NCBI RefSeq assembly: GCF_025685545.1 | Contig: NZ_JAGSYC010000025.1 | Location: 620,001-684,000, forward strand | Reading direction: 5' to 3' | From: Granulicella paludicola | GTDB lineage: Bacteria; Acidobacteriota; Terriglobia; Terriglobales; Acidobacteriaceae | DNA length: 64,000 nucleotides | Shown here: in pieces, positions 25,888 to 35,212 of the stretch | Layout of the letters: every line of letters begins with the position of its first letter | Position numbering within the stretch: the first letter of the stretch is position 1 | Position numbers and translations under genes: made by a program | The notes under the pieces: generated by a model | What the model was told of the DNA's origin: nothing | The model's database searches: none | Seen by the model: only the letters and a program-made list of their open reading frames with translations

Positions 25888-26955
25888 ATGATCGAGATGC
25901 AGTACAACTTTCCTCTGCTTCCGGGGCAGGGTGAGCAGTGGCAGCAGCGTTTGCGCGCGGCCGTGGATGACTTGCATGTGAACGATGCGAATCAGCTGCG
26001 CCCGACGTATCGCAACGACCAGATGGCGCTGCGTGCGGTGGCGGCAAAGTGGATCGGATCGCCGTCGGAGACGACTTGGATCGTCTGTAGCGGACATCAT
26101 GGCGTGCTGGTGTCGCTGATGGCCGCCGGGCTGGCTGGCAAGACGATTGCTGCCGAGGGGATCACGTATGGCGGGATTCTGCACCAGGCGAAGTTTCTCG
26201 GATGCCCGGTGGCGGCGGTGGAGTTCGATGATGAGGGAATGACGCCGGAGTCGCTGCGCAGCGTGTGCGAGGCGCAGGAGGTGGCGGCGGTGTTTGTGAT
26301 GCCGACCGTGCAGAACCCTGTCGGGTTCACGGCTGGGCTGGCACGGCGCGAGGCGATTGTCGCCGTGGCGCGGGAGTTCGACCTGGTGATCCTCGAGGAC
26401 GATGCGTATGGCTACATGCAGCCGGATGCGCCTGTGGGGTATCGCGTGCTCGCGCCGGAGCGGACGTTCTATGTGCGCGGGCTAAGCAAGATCTATTGTC
26501 CAGCGACGCGGACGGGGTTTCTTGTGGCACCGGAGCGATATAAGGGCGCGATTGATCTGGCGATGATGAATACGGCTTCAGGGACCTCGCTGATTCATAA
26601 TGCGGCGGCGGTGTCTCTGATTGCGGATGGCTCGATGCAGGAGTTGATCGAGCGGAAGCTGGTGGAGGGTGCTCGGCGGAATGCTGCGGCGCGCGAGGTG
26701 CTGGCGGCTGCGGCTGTGCGGGTCGCTCCGGGGGCGAAGACTGGATGGCATCTCTGGGTGTTGTTGCCCGACGGGATGGAGGCGGTAGAGGCTCAGCGGC
26801 TGTGCGCGGAACGCGGTGTGCTGGTGAGTGGAGGGCACGGGTTTGCTGCGCCGGGTGTGGTGGCTCGCGGGATGCGCGTGGCTCTGGGGGGTGAGGTGGA
26901 GTTTGAGCGGGTGATGGAAGGGGTAAAGGTCGTGGGTGAGGTGGTGGGGAGTTGA
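25888..26955 (+). CDS. PLP-dependent aminotransferase (class I/II)
   Basis: A 355-residue fold-type I aminotransferase without the GntR helix-turn-helix of MocR proteins. It resembles the aminotransferase half of such regulators and 2-aminoadipate/valine-pyruvate aminotransferases. Visible: CSGHHGVLVSLMAAGLAG, MPTVQNPVGFTAGLARR, LVILEDDAYGYMQPD (PLP-pyridine Asp), and the Schiff-base lysine in YVRGLSKIYCPATRTGF. ATG 25888 (MIEMQYNFPLL) is preferred; the 20 codons upstream read FVIPARESASL, which is a translation of the family A repeat and not real protein. Substrate unknown. Confidence 0.85.
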   Translation: MIEMQYNFPLLPGQGEQWQQRLRAAVDDLHVNDANQLRPTYRNDQMALRAVAAKWIGSPSETTWIVCSGHHGVLVSLMAAGLAGKTIAAEGITYGGILHQAKFLGCPVAAVEFDDEGMTPESLRSVCEAQEVAAVFVMPTVQNPVGFTAGLARREAIVAVAREFDLVILEDDAYGYMQPDAPVGYRVLAPERTFYVRGLSKIYCPATRTGFLVAPERYKGAIDLAMMNTASGTSLIHNAAAVSLIADGSMQELIERKLVEGARRNAAAREVLAAAAVRVAPGAKTGWHLWVLLPDGMEAVEAQRLCAERGVLVSGGHGFAAPGVVARGMRVALGGEVEFERVMEGVKVVGEVVGS

Positions 26956-26997
26956 GTGTCGAGGCACCGAAAGTCTAATGCAACGCCCTTTAATATT

Positions 26998-27142
26998 GTC
27001 ATCCTGAGCGCAGCGAAAGACCTGTTTTCGCTTGTTTAGCCAACGGACCCGGGGCGCTATCGAAACATTCTAGAGCTTTACTCGCGGGCCATCCTTCGAG
27101 ACTCGGAGCAGAAAACAGGTCCTTCGCTGCGCTCAGGATGAC
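26998..27142. repeat. Palindromic element 1 (145 bases)
   Basis: Outer arms 26998-27029 and 27111-27142 are inverted copies matching at 31 of 32 positions (gtcatcctgagcgcagcgaa... / mirror). The ~80-base centre has no gene. Arms belong to the gctcaggatgac repeat group seen at other gaps. It resembles a non-autonomous mobile element or REP pair (BIME-like). Confidence 0.75.
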
Positions 27143-27185
27143 GATGTCTGAAATTCGCATCTGGAGCGGATACAACTGCTAGAAG

Positions 27186-27356
27186 TTGTCATCTCGACCG
27201 AAGCATGGCAGCTTTATCGCCGTGCGTAGCGGAGAGACCCCTGTATTTTTGGCAGCGTGACGGAAAGGTACGCTCGTGCTTCGCACATCGCTACCACAAA
27301 TACAGGGGTCTCTCCGCTACGTCCGCAGAAAGCGCGGACTTCGGTCGAGATGACAA
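27186..27356. repeat. Palindromic element 2 (171 bases, nested inverted repeats)
   Basis: Terminal 18-base perfect inverted repeats TTGTCATCTCGACCGAAG (27186-27203) and its complement (27339-27356). Inside them is a second perfect 23-base inverted repeat (27226-27248 with 27298-27320). No coding capacity. The perfect ends and nested structure look like a MITE. Together with element 1 it fills the ~425-base gap between the aminotransferase and lysS genes, which has no gene. Confidence 0.8.
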
Positions 27357-27380
27357 TTCATGGGGGTACTGTTGTGGCTG

Positions 27381-29426
<2,046 letters not shown>

Positions 29427-29432
29427 GCAAAA

Positions 29433-29478
29433 AGCAGATCCTTCCCCTTCGGCTTCGCTCAGGGTCAGGATGACAAAG
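29433..29478. repeat. Hairpin repeat upstream of lysS
   Basis: gcagatccttccccttcggc then ttcgctcagggtcaggatga. Located in the divergent lysS-atpZ gap, about where promoters would be. Confidence 0.65.
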
Positions 29479-29531
29479 TTTGAAGCTGGTGGCTACCGGT
29501 TTGAACGACTGAGGTGTTACGGTTTAGAGCG

Positions 29532-29771
29532 ATGGCTGATGACGGCAAAAAGGACAACGGTTCGTTGAAGGACCTGGTGAAGGCTGAGTCGATGATTCAG
29601 CTGGCGCTGGCGCTGCCTGCGGGATGTCTGATCGGCGCGCTGGCCGGGATGTGGCTGGATAAGCACTTTCATACGAGCTGGATCGCGGTGGCTGGAATCA
29701 TTTTGGGAGCTGTCGCGGGTTTCGTGCAGATCTACAAGACGGCCTCAGGCTACATGAAGCGGGGAGACTGA
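29532..29771 (+). CDS. atpZ: AtpZ/AtpI-family ATP synthase accessory protein
   Basis: A 79-residue protein with two membrane helices (MIQLALALPAGCLIGALAGMWLDKHF and SWIAVAGIILGAVAGFVQIY) and the AtpZ hallmark GxxxGxxLDxxF...GxxxG. AtpZ/AtpI proteins help assemble the c-ring of F-type ATP synthase or carry Mg/Ca. Start MADDGKKDNG at 29532; the in-frame codon at 29514 adds only six residues. The stop TGA overlaps the ATG of the next gene by one base (tgatg). Confidence 0.82.
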   Translation: MADDGKKDNGSLKDLVKAESMIQLALALPAGCLIGALAGMWLDKHFHTSWIAVAGIILGAVAGFVQIYKTASGYMKRGD

Positions 29772-30181
29772 TGGCAGGGCTGGAAGGTTTTACCGAGGAC
29801 GATGTTCGCTCGACGCTGGTGCGCACGCTGAAGCTGCTGGCGGCGATGACGGCGGTCGGGATGGTGGCGATTGGCTGGAAGCTGGGCTGGGCGAGCGCGC
29901 TGCTGCTGCTGGTCGGTGCGGTGATCTCGGGGTCTGGGCTGTGGGAGTGGATGAAGCTGATGTCTGCGGTGATGGCGCGGATGGATGCGGGTGGGAAGGC
30001 GAGGCCGATGGGGCTGATCCTGAGTGGGTTCTTCCTCAGGCTGGGCTTAGCGATTGCGGTGCTTTATGTTAGCGTTAAGTATCTGCATGGTTCCGTGATC
30101 GCGCTCGCCGTAGGTCTCGGATTGGGGATCGCTGCGCTGACGTTCGAGGCCTTGAAGATGGCCAGGGAATGGACGCTGTAG
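29771..30181 (+). CDS. ATP synthase subunit I-like membrane protein
   Basis: A 136-residue protein with about four membrane helices in two hairpins (LKLLAAMTAVGMVAIGWKLG, ALLLLVGAVISGSGLWEWM, LILSGFFLRLGLAIAVLYVSV, VIALAVGLGLGIAALTFEAL). This is the layout of the ATP-synt_I family that often precedes atpB. Sequence conservation in that family is weak, so position between atpZ and atpB carries much of the weight. It starts at 29771, overlapping the atpZ stop by one base. Confidence 0.7.
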   Translation: MAGLEGFTEDDVRSTLVRTLKLLAAMTAVGMVAIGWKLGWASALLLLVGAVISGSGLWEWMKLMSAVMARMDAGGKARPMGLILSGFFLRLGLAIAVLYVSVKYLHGSVIALAVGLGLGIAALTFEALKMAREWTL

Positions 30182-30221
30182 ACGGTTTCTGCGGCCACAG
30201 AGCTAAAGATCTAAGAGACTT

Positions 30222-30956
30222 ATGCCACATCAATTGTTTTTTACGAAGATTCTGAACGACCTTTTTGCGCGCCCGGTGGATGCTCTGCTGGCGATGGCTC
30301 ACCAGACGCCGAAGCATCTCGATGCGCCCATCACGAACACGTTCGCGATGGAAGTGCTGGTTTTCCTGGTACTGGTTGTGTACTTCATCTCGATCCGCGC
30401 GACGCTGAGCGTGGAGACGCCGGGACCGGTGCAGCATCTCGCGGAGATGACGCACGGGTTCATCAATGACCAGGGTGAGTCGATCATCGGGCATGGTCAC
30501 GAGAAGTTCACTGGCTATCTGACTGCGCTGGGTCTCTTCATTGTGATGTGCAACCTATTGGGTCTAGCTTCGCCTTGGCTTGAGTCGCCAACAGCGAACC
30601 CGAGGGTGCCTCTCGGGCTCGCGCTCGTGACGTTTGTGTATTACCACATCTACGGTATCAAGGCGAACGGCTTCGGCTACGTGAAGCAGTTCCTGGGACC
30701 GGTCTGGTGGCTCTATCCGCTGATGCTGCCGATCGAGATCATCTCGCACCTGGCGCGTATTTTGTCGCTGACGGTTCGTTTGTACGCGAACATGTTCGCA
30801 GGTGACCTGCTGACGCTGGCTTTCTTCTCGCTGGTGCCGCTGGGAATTCCGCTGCTGTTCCTTGGTTTGCATCTTGGTGTGGCCATTGTTCAGGCCTATG
30901 TGTTCGTGCTGCTGGCGATGATTTATCTGTCGCTTGCGGTTTCGCACGACCATTAG
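30222..30956 (+). CDS. atpB: F0F1 ATP synthase subunit a
   Basis: The proton/sodium channel subunit of the F0 motor, 244 residues, five to six membrane helices. The essential arginine is in the fourth-helix motif LSLTVRLYANMFAGD, and the last helix has IVQAYVFVLLAMIYLSLAV. The His-rich GHGHEKFTGYLTALGLFIVMCNLLGL segment matches the family. It follows the subunit I-like gene by 40 bases. The atpE gene is 162 bases downstream, separated by a small hairpin. Confidence 0.95.
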   Translation: MPHQLFFTKILNDLFARPVDALLAMAHQTPKHLDAPITNTFAMEVLVFLVLVVYFISIRATLSVETPGPVQHLAEMTHGFINDQGESIIGHGHEKFTGYLTALGLFIVMCNLLGLASPWLESPTANPRVPLGLALVTFVYYHIYGIKANGFGYVKQFLGPVWWLYPLMLPIEIISHLARILSLTVRLYANMFAGDLLTLAFFSLVPLGIPLLFLGLHLGVAIVQAYVFVLLAMIYLSLAVSHDH

Positions 30957-30964
30957 AGAGCTTT

Positions 30965-30989
30965 TGGTCGGGGAAATTCCCCCCGGCCA
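30965..30989 (+). promoter_or_regulatory. Hairpin in the atpB-atpE gap
   Basis: Stem tggtcgggg (30965-30973) with ccccggcca (30981-30989), one G:T pair, loop aaattcc. There is no T-run, so it is more likely an RNA-processing or stability hairpin than a strong terminator. Subunit c is needed in excess over a, and hairpins here often separate their expression. Confidence 0.5.
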
Positions 30990-31118
30990 GCAAGATTCTT
31001 CGAATTGGGCGCTCCCTGTTCGAGGAGAGTTACAACGTTGTACAGCGTGAGGGGGTCAGCACGGTGAACCTCAACCACCCACTGGCAGCGACATTTACGG
31101 GAGCATGGAGTAACAACA

Positions 31119-31418
31119 ATGCGTAAGCTTCAATACCTCTTCTCGGCTCTGGCCGCTCTGTTCCTCGCAACCCCCGCGTTCGCACAGGGTGCGGATGCTG
31201 TCAGCCCGTGGACTCCGATCGGCGCAGGCATCGGCATGGCGCTCGCTGCTGGTCTCTGCGGTCTGGCTCAGGGCAAGGCAACTGCTTCGGCAACCGAGGC
31301 TCTGGCTCGTAACCCGGGCGCTCGTCCTGGCATCTTCACCTTCCTGATTCTCGGCCTGGCGTTCATCGAATCGCTCGCTCTATTCACGTTCGTCATCATC
31401 TTCCTGTACGTGAAGTAA
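31119..31418 (+). CDS. atpE: F0F1 ATP synthase subunit c
   Basis: Forms the rotor ring of F0. The 99 residues begin with a signal-peptide-like leader (MRKLQYLFSALAALFLATPAFAQG) before the two-helix hairpin, a feature seen in some bacterial c subunits. The polar loop is ARNPGARPG, and the ion-binding glutamate is in LAFIESLALFTFVI. A Gln in GLAQGKATAS, 16 residues before the loop Pro, and Ser after the Glu match two of the sodium-ring ligand positions; the Tyr and Val positions differ. No atpF follows, so the remaining F0/F1 genes are elsewhere. ggag lies seven bases before the ATG. Confidence 0.94.
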   Translation: MRKLQYLFSALAALFLATPAFAQGADAVSPWTPIGAGIGMALAAGLCGLAQGKATASATEALARNPGARPGIFTFLILGLAFIESLALFTFVIIFLYVK

Positions 31419-31437
31419 ACGACGTCTGTAGACGGCG

Positions 31438-31470
31438 ACGGCCTCCGCTTCGGCGGGGGCCGTTGTGTTT
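31438..31470 (+). terminator. Terminator after atpE
   Basis: Stem acggcctccgc-ttcg-gcgggggccgt (31438-31463, one G:T pair) followed by ttgtgttt. It ends the atpZ-I-B-E unit 20 bases after the atpE stop. Confidence 0.75.
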
Positions 31471-31480
31471 GTGGGTATCC

Positions 31481-31655
31481 CCCTCCTCCCCCCTACTTAT
31501 TGTGTCAAAGTATTGATTGCGGGGGGTTTAGGTGTGTTCTTTGGTGCGGAAGTCTGGGGTGCTCGAAAGAGTGAGAAGGAGCGATGCCTTCGCTGCGACT
31601 TCTTCTCTTATTTAAGGATAGCAAGTAGGGAAGGGTAAACATGCAATTGTTTTTC
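31481..31655. repeat. Intergenic element, copy 2 (related to 6180-6362)
   Basis: Shares with 6180-6362, in the same order, a C-rich tract followed by tactt, an aaagtattga...gcgggggg block, ttctcttattt, and agggtaaacatgcaatt. Like copy 1 it starts just after a stop/terminator. The remaining part of this 548-base gap (to 31966) holds a family A repeat and a terminator but no gene. Confidence 0.55.
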
Positions 31656-31841
31656 GGTGGGGATGTCTATTGTTTGCATGGAGTTAGCGGAATTGTGGAG
31701 GCCGCAAGGGCTTGACAGCAAAAGGAGCGGCGGGTGGTTTGGCTTTGTGGCGTTTGCGAGGCGACTGAGTGGGGAATGGTGTTTCGCGAAAGGCGGAAGA
31801 GGATTCGCGGCGGGAATGGCAAGCTAAAAGCAGAGGCAAAT

Positions 31842-31875
31842 GCAGATTCCTCCGCTTCGCTGCGGAATGACAAAC
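31842..31875. repeat. Hairpin repeat (family A)
   Basis: gcagattcctccgcttcgct then gcggaatgacaaac, with degenerate GCAAA-type hexamers on both sides. Confidence 0.7.
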
Positions 31876-31914
31876 AAAAGAGGCGAATGCAAGGGTCAAA
31901 GCAAGAGCAGAAGT

Positions 31915-31946
31915 AGAAAGGCCCTCGCGATTGCGAGGGCCTTTCT
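31915..31946. terminator. Terminator after nuoN
   Basis: Perfect 14-base stem (31915-31928 with 31933-31946, arms agaaaggccctcgc / mirror) and a gatt loop, with A/T ends on both sides. It closes the minus-strand nuo operon 20 bases after the nuoN stop. Confidence 0.85.
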
Positions 31947-31966
31947 TTCGCCTGGGGTAGCGGGGC

Positions 31967-33457
31967 TTATTGCTGGGTGGGTTGAACTGCGACCGCTGCC
32001 GTGGTGGTGGGGGTCGCTCGTTCTACCAGGTGGACCAGCTTGTTGGGCAGGATGCCTAGGCCGAGGGTGGCTAGGGCGGTGGCTGCGAGAGCGACCGCTG
32101 CCGGAGCCGTCACCTTGCGGACGGGGATGTAGGCAACGCTGTCGCTGGTGGGACGCGAGTAGATGGCGGCCAGCAGGCGGAGGTAGTAGAAGCAGGCTAC
32201 GCCGGAGTTGGCGAGGCCGACGATGCCGAGCCAGACGTGGCCGTTCTGGAGCGCTCCCGAGAAGACGTAGAACTTGCCGAAGAAGCCGCCGGTGAAGGGG
32301 ATTCCGATGAGCGAGAGCAGGAAGAAGCCGAGCAGAGCGGACATACCGGGCCGCTTGAGGGCGAGGCCGGTGAAGTCTTCGATGGAACGGATGCGCTCAG
32401 AGAAGCCGGAGAGCTGCGAGAGAACGAGGAAGGCTCCGACGTTCATCGCAGCGTAGGTAGCGGTGTAGAAGCAGGCACCGGCGACGGCGTTCTGGTGGGT
32501 GCCGGTGAAGGCGACGAGCAGGTAGCCGGCGTGGGCGATGGAGGAGTAGGCCAGCAGGCGCTTGACGTCGTGCTGTTTGAGCGCGCCGAGGTTGCCGAGG
32601 CACATGGAGGCGACGGCGAGGATCTCGATGAGGAGAATCCAGTGGCCGTGGAGCATGGGTGTTCCATTGAAGAGGAAGCGGAGCAACACGGCGAAGGCAG
32701 CGGCCTTGGGTGCGGTAGACATAAGGCCAACGACCGGGGCGGGAGCACCCTGGTAGACGTCGGGCGTCCAGACATGGAAGGGAGCCGCGGAGACCTTGAA
32801 GCCGAGGCCGATGAGGACCATGGCGACGGCGAGGATGGCCATGGTGGGGGTCCTGGTGATGGCGAGGCCAGCGGCGATGGGGCCGATGCTGGTGGAGCCG
32901 GTGGCTCCGTAGATGAGGGCTACGCCATAGAGGAAGAAGGCGGTGGCGAAGCTGCCGAGCAGGAAGTACTTGATGGAGGACTCGGAGGCGGTGGCACGGC
33001 CCTTGCGGAAGCCAGCGAGGATGTAGGTGGAGATCGAGGAGATTTCGAGACCGATGAAGACCATCAGGAGCTCGACGGAGCTGGTCATGAACATCATGCC
33101 GACGGCGCCGAAGAGGACGAGGGCGAAGTACTCGCCTGCGTGGGTGATGGGGGACTCGAAGTAGTCGAGCGAACCGAGCAGCGTTACAAGCACGACGGCG
33201 GCGATGAGGAGGTGGAAGAAGATCGAGAAGGGATCGATCTGGATCGTGGAATAGAAGGCGGTGAGGGTGCCCTGAGCGTTGACGATCTGCAGCTGATAGA
33301 AAGCGGCTAAGCCGGAGAGCAGGGAGCCGAGGATCGCGAGCCAGCCGAGCGGCTTGCGCGACTTGCCAGCGGGGATGACGGGTTCCAGGACCATCACGAG
33401 GACGCCGGTGATGGTGAGAACGAGTTCAGGAAGCAGGGCGAGGAGGTTGGTGGACAT
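31967..33457 (-). CDS. nuoN: NADH-quinone oxidoreductase subunit N
   Basis: Antiporter-like proton-pumping membrane subunit of complex I, 496 residues, about 14 helices. Typical segments: FMTSSVELLMVFIGLEISSISTYILAGF, SIKYFLLGSFATAFFLYGVALIYGATGST, FKVSAAPFHVWTPDVYQGAP (Lys on the broken helix) and LLAYSSIAHAGYLLVA. Last gene of the cluster; its ATG overlaps the nuoM stop by one base. Confidence 0.96.
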   Translation of the reverse strand: MSTNLLALLPELVLTITGVLVMVLEPVIPAGKSRKPLGWLAILGSLLSGLAAFYQLQIVNAQGTLTAFYSTIQIDPFSIFFHLLIAAVVLVTLLGSLDYFESPITHAGEYFALVLFGAVGMMFMTSSVELLMVFIGLEISSISTYILAGFRKGRATASESSIKYFLLGSFATAFFLYGVALIYGATGSTSIGPIAAGLAITRTPTMAILAVAMVLIGLGFKVSAAPFHVWTPDVYQGAPAPVVGLMSTAPKAAAFAVLLRFLFNGTPMLHGHWILLIEILAVASMCLGNLGALKQHDVKRLLAYSSIAHAGYLLVAFTGTHQNAVAGACFYTATYAAMNVGAFLVLSQLSGFSERIRSIEDFTGLALKRPGMSALLGFFLLSLIGIPFTGGFFGKFYVFSGALQNGHVWLGIVGLANSGVACFYYLRLLAAIYSRPTSDSVAYIPVRKVTAPAAVALAATALATLGLGILPNKLVHLVERATPTTTAAVAVQPTQQ

Positions 33458-35097
33458 TAGTAGCGCGCCCCCTTGTCAGTGGTTGGGGCCGGTTTGCCAA
33501 GAGCGGCGGAGGCGAGGGTGGGGTCGACGAAGGTTGGTTGAGTCGCCGGTCGCGGCGACATGTTCATGGTGATATCGGTGTTGATGTCGACCGTGGGCGC
33601 GCCGAAGGTGTCGATGGCCTTCATCCAGAGCGGGGAGGCGACGCCCATGACGAGGAAGAGAGCGGCGAAGGGCCAGAGTTCGAGGTGTTCCCGAGCGGTG
33701 AGGTCCCAGCCCGTAACCTCTTTGGGTCTGTGGCCCAAAGAACCATAAAAGATGCGCTGGATCATCCAGAGCATGTAGCCGGCTCCGAAGATGACGCCGG
33801 TGGTGCCGACGACGGTCCAGAGGATGTGGTGCGCGATGAGCGACTGCATGGAGCCAGAGAGGATAAGGAACTCGCCGACGAAGCCGTTCAGCATGGGCAG
33901 GCCGACAGCTGCGAGCGTCATGATGACGAACATGGTGACCATCCAGGGATGGCGCGCGGCGAGGCCGCCGTAGTCGCGGAGTTCGTAGGTGCCGTAGCGC
34001 TCGTAGAGCAGGCCAAGAAGGATGAAGAAGGCGGCGCCAACGAGGCTTTCGTTGAGGATCTGGAAGACGCCGCCATCGAGACCGGCGACGGTGAAGGTGA
34101 AGATGCCGAGGACCACGAAAGAGGCGTGCGCCAGGGTGGAGAAGGCGGCGAGCTTCTTGAGGTCGGTCTTGATGAGCGCGATGAGCGAGCCGTAGGCGAT
34201 GCCGACGGCACCGAGTGCGATGAGCAGCGGGGCGACGTAGTGGGACTGGTCGGGGAAGATGCCGAAGCTGAAGCGCAGGATGGAGTAGAGGCCGAGCTTG
34301 CCGGCGAGCACCATGACGGCGGCGGTGGGAGCTTCTGAGACGGCGTCCTGCAGCCAGCCGTGGAGTGGGAAGATGGGTACCTTGACGCCGAAGGCCACGA
34401 GGAAGGCGATGGAGCAGAGCAGCATGGCCTTTGAGTTTGGCGAGATGGCTTTGGCGAGAGCCATGCCGTGGAGTTCATTCAGCTGGAAGGTGTTGGTCTG
34501 CACGTAGAGCCAGATGATCGCGATGAGCAGGATGGCCGAGGGGATAAAGGCGTAGAGGAAGAACTTGATGGCGGCGCGGCGGCGGTTTTCGGTGCGGCCG
34601 AAGGTGGCGATCAGGAGGGTGAGGGGGACGAGCGAGAACTCCCAGAAGCCGTAGTAGAGAAAGAGGTCGAGCGCGACGAATATGCCGAGCATGGCGACCT
34701 GCTGCAGCAGGAAGAGGATGTAGAAGAGCTTGCTGCGCTGCTTGATGGTGTTCCAGGAGGCGAGGACGCCGATGGGGGCGAGGAAGCCCGCGAGGACGAT
34801 GAGCCACATGGAGAGGCCGTCGACGCCGAGGTGGTAACGGATGGCAGGCGAGGTGATCCAGCTGTAGTTCTCTTCGAACTGGAAGCTGCCGGGGGCTGCG
34901 GCGTAGTTGAAGTGCGCGGGGAGATGCAGCGTGAAGAGGAAGGTGAGCAGCGTGACGACGAGCGCGCCGATGGCGTGGATCTTGCTGCCGGACTGCCCGG
35001 GGATGTCGGCTTCGCGCTCCGGGATCAGGGCGAGCACCACCGCGCCGACCAGCGGCGTTAGCAGGAGGAGCGTCAGAATGGAGTGGTCTGGATTCAT
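33457..35097 (-). CDS. nuoM: NADH-quinone oxidoreductase subunit M
   Basis: Antiporter-like subunit of complex I, 546 residues from MNPDHSILTLLLL at 35097. Motifs include GVDGLSMWLIVLAGFLAPIGVLAS, FYGFWEFSLVPLTLLIATFG (conserved Glu of helix 5), VKVPIFPLHGWLQDAVSEAPTAAVMVLAG and AAFSTLAHASFVVLGIFTF. The C-terminal tail of ~50 residues (SPRPATQPTFVDP...) is longer than in many homologues. The frame upstream of 35097 reads repeat-derived sequence and was not used. Confidence 0.96.
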   Translation of the reverse strand: MNPDHSILTLLLLTPLVGAVVLALIPEREADIPGQSGSKIHAIGALVVTLLTFLFTLHLPAHFNYAAAPGSFQFEENYSWITSPAIRYHLGVDGLSMWLIVLAGFLAPIGVLASWNTIKQRSKLFYILFLLQQVAMLGIFVALDLFLYYGFWEFSLVPLTLLIATFGRTENRRRAAIKFFLYAFIPSAILLIAIIWLYVQTNTFQLNELHGMALAKAISPNSKAMLLCSIAFLVAFGVKVPIFPLHGWLQDAVSEAPTAAVMVLAGKLGLYSILRFSFGIFPDQSHYVAPLLIALGAVGIAYGSLIALIKTDLKKLAAFSTLAHASFVVLGIFTFTVAGLDGGVFQILNESLVGAAFFILLGLLYERYGTYELRDYGGLAARHPWMVTMFVIMTLAAVGLPMLNGFVGEFLILSGSMQSLIAHHILWTVVGTTGVIFGAGYMLWMIQRIFYGSLGHRPKEVTGWDLTAREHLELWPFAALFLVMGVASPLWMKAIDTFGAPTVDINTDITMNMSPRPATQPTFVDPTLASAALGKPAPTTDKGARY

Positions 35098-35120
35098 AAA
35101 GGTCGCGGTCGTTCGGTGAA

Positions 35121-35204
35121 GCAGATTCCCTTCGGGAATGACAAGCAAAAAGCGAGTGAAGCAGGTCCATCCCTTTCGGCTACGCTCAAGGTCAGGATGA
35201 CAAA
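35121..35204. repeat. Two hairpin repeats between nuoL and nuoM
   Basis: Family A copy at 35121-35146 (gcagattcccttcgggaatg then acaagc) and a longer relative at 35161-35204 (gcaggtccatccctttcggc, tacgctcaaggtcaggatga). They fill most of the 115-base gap within the operon. Confidence 0.75.
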
Positions 35205-35212
35205 CAAAACGG

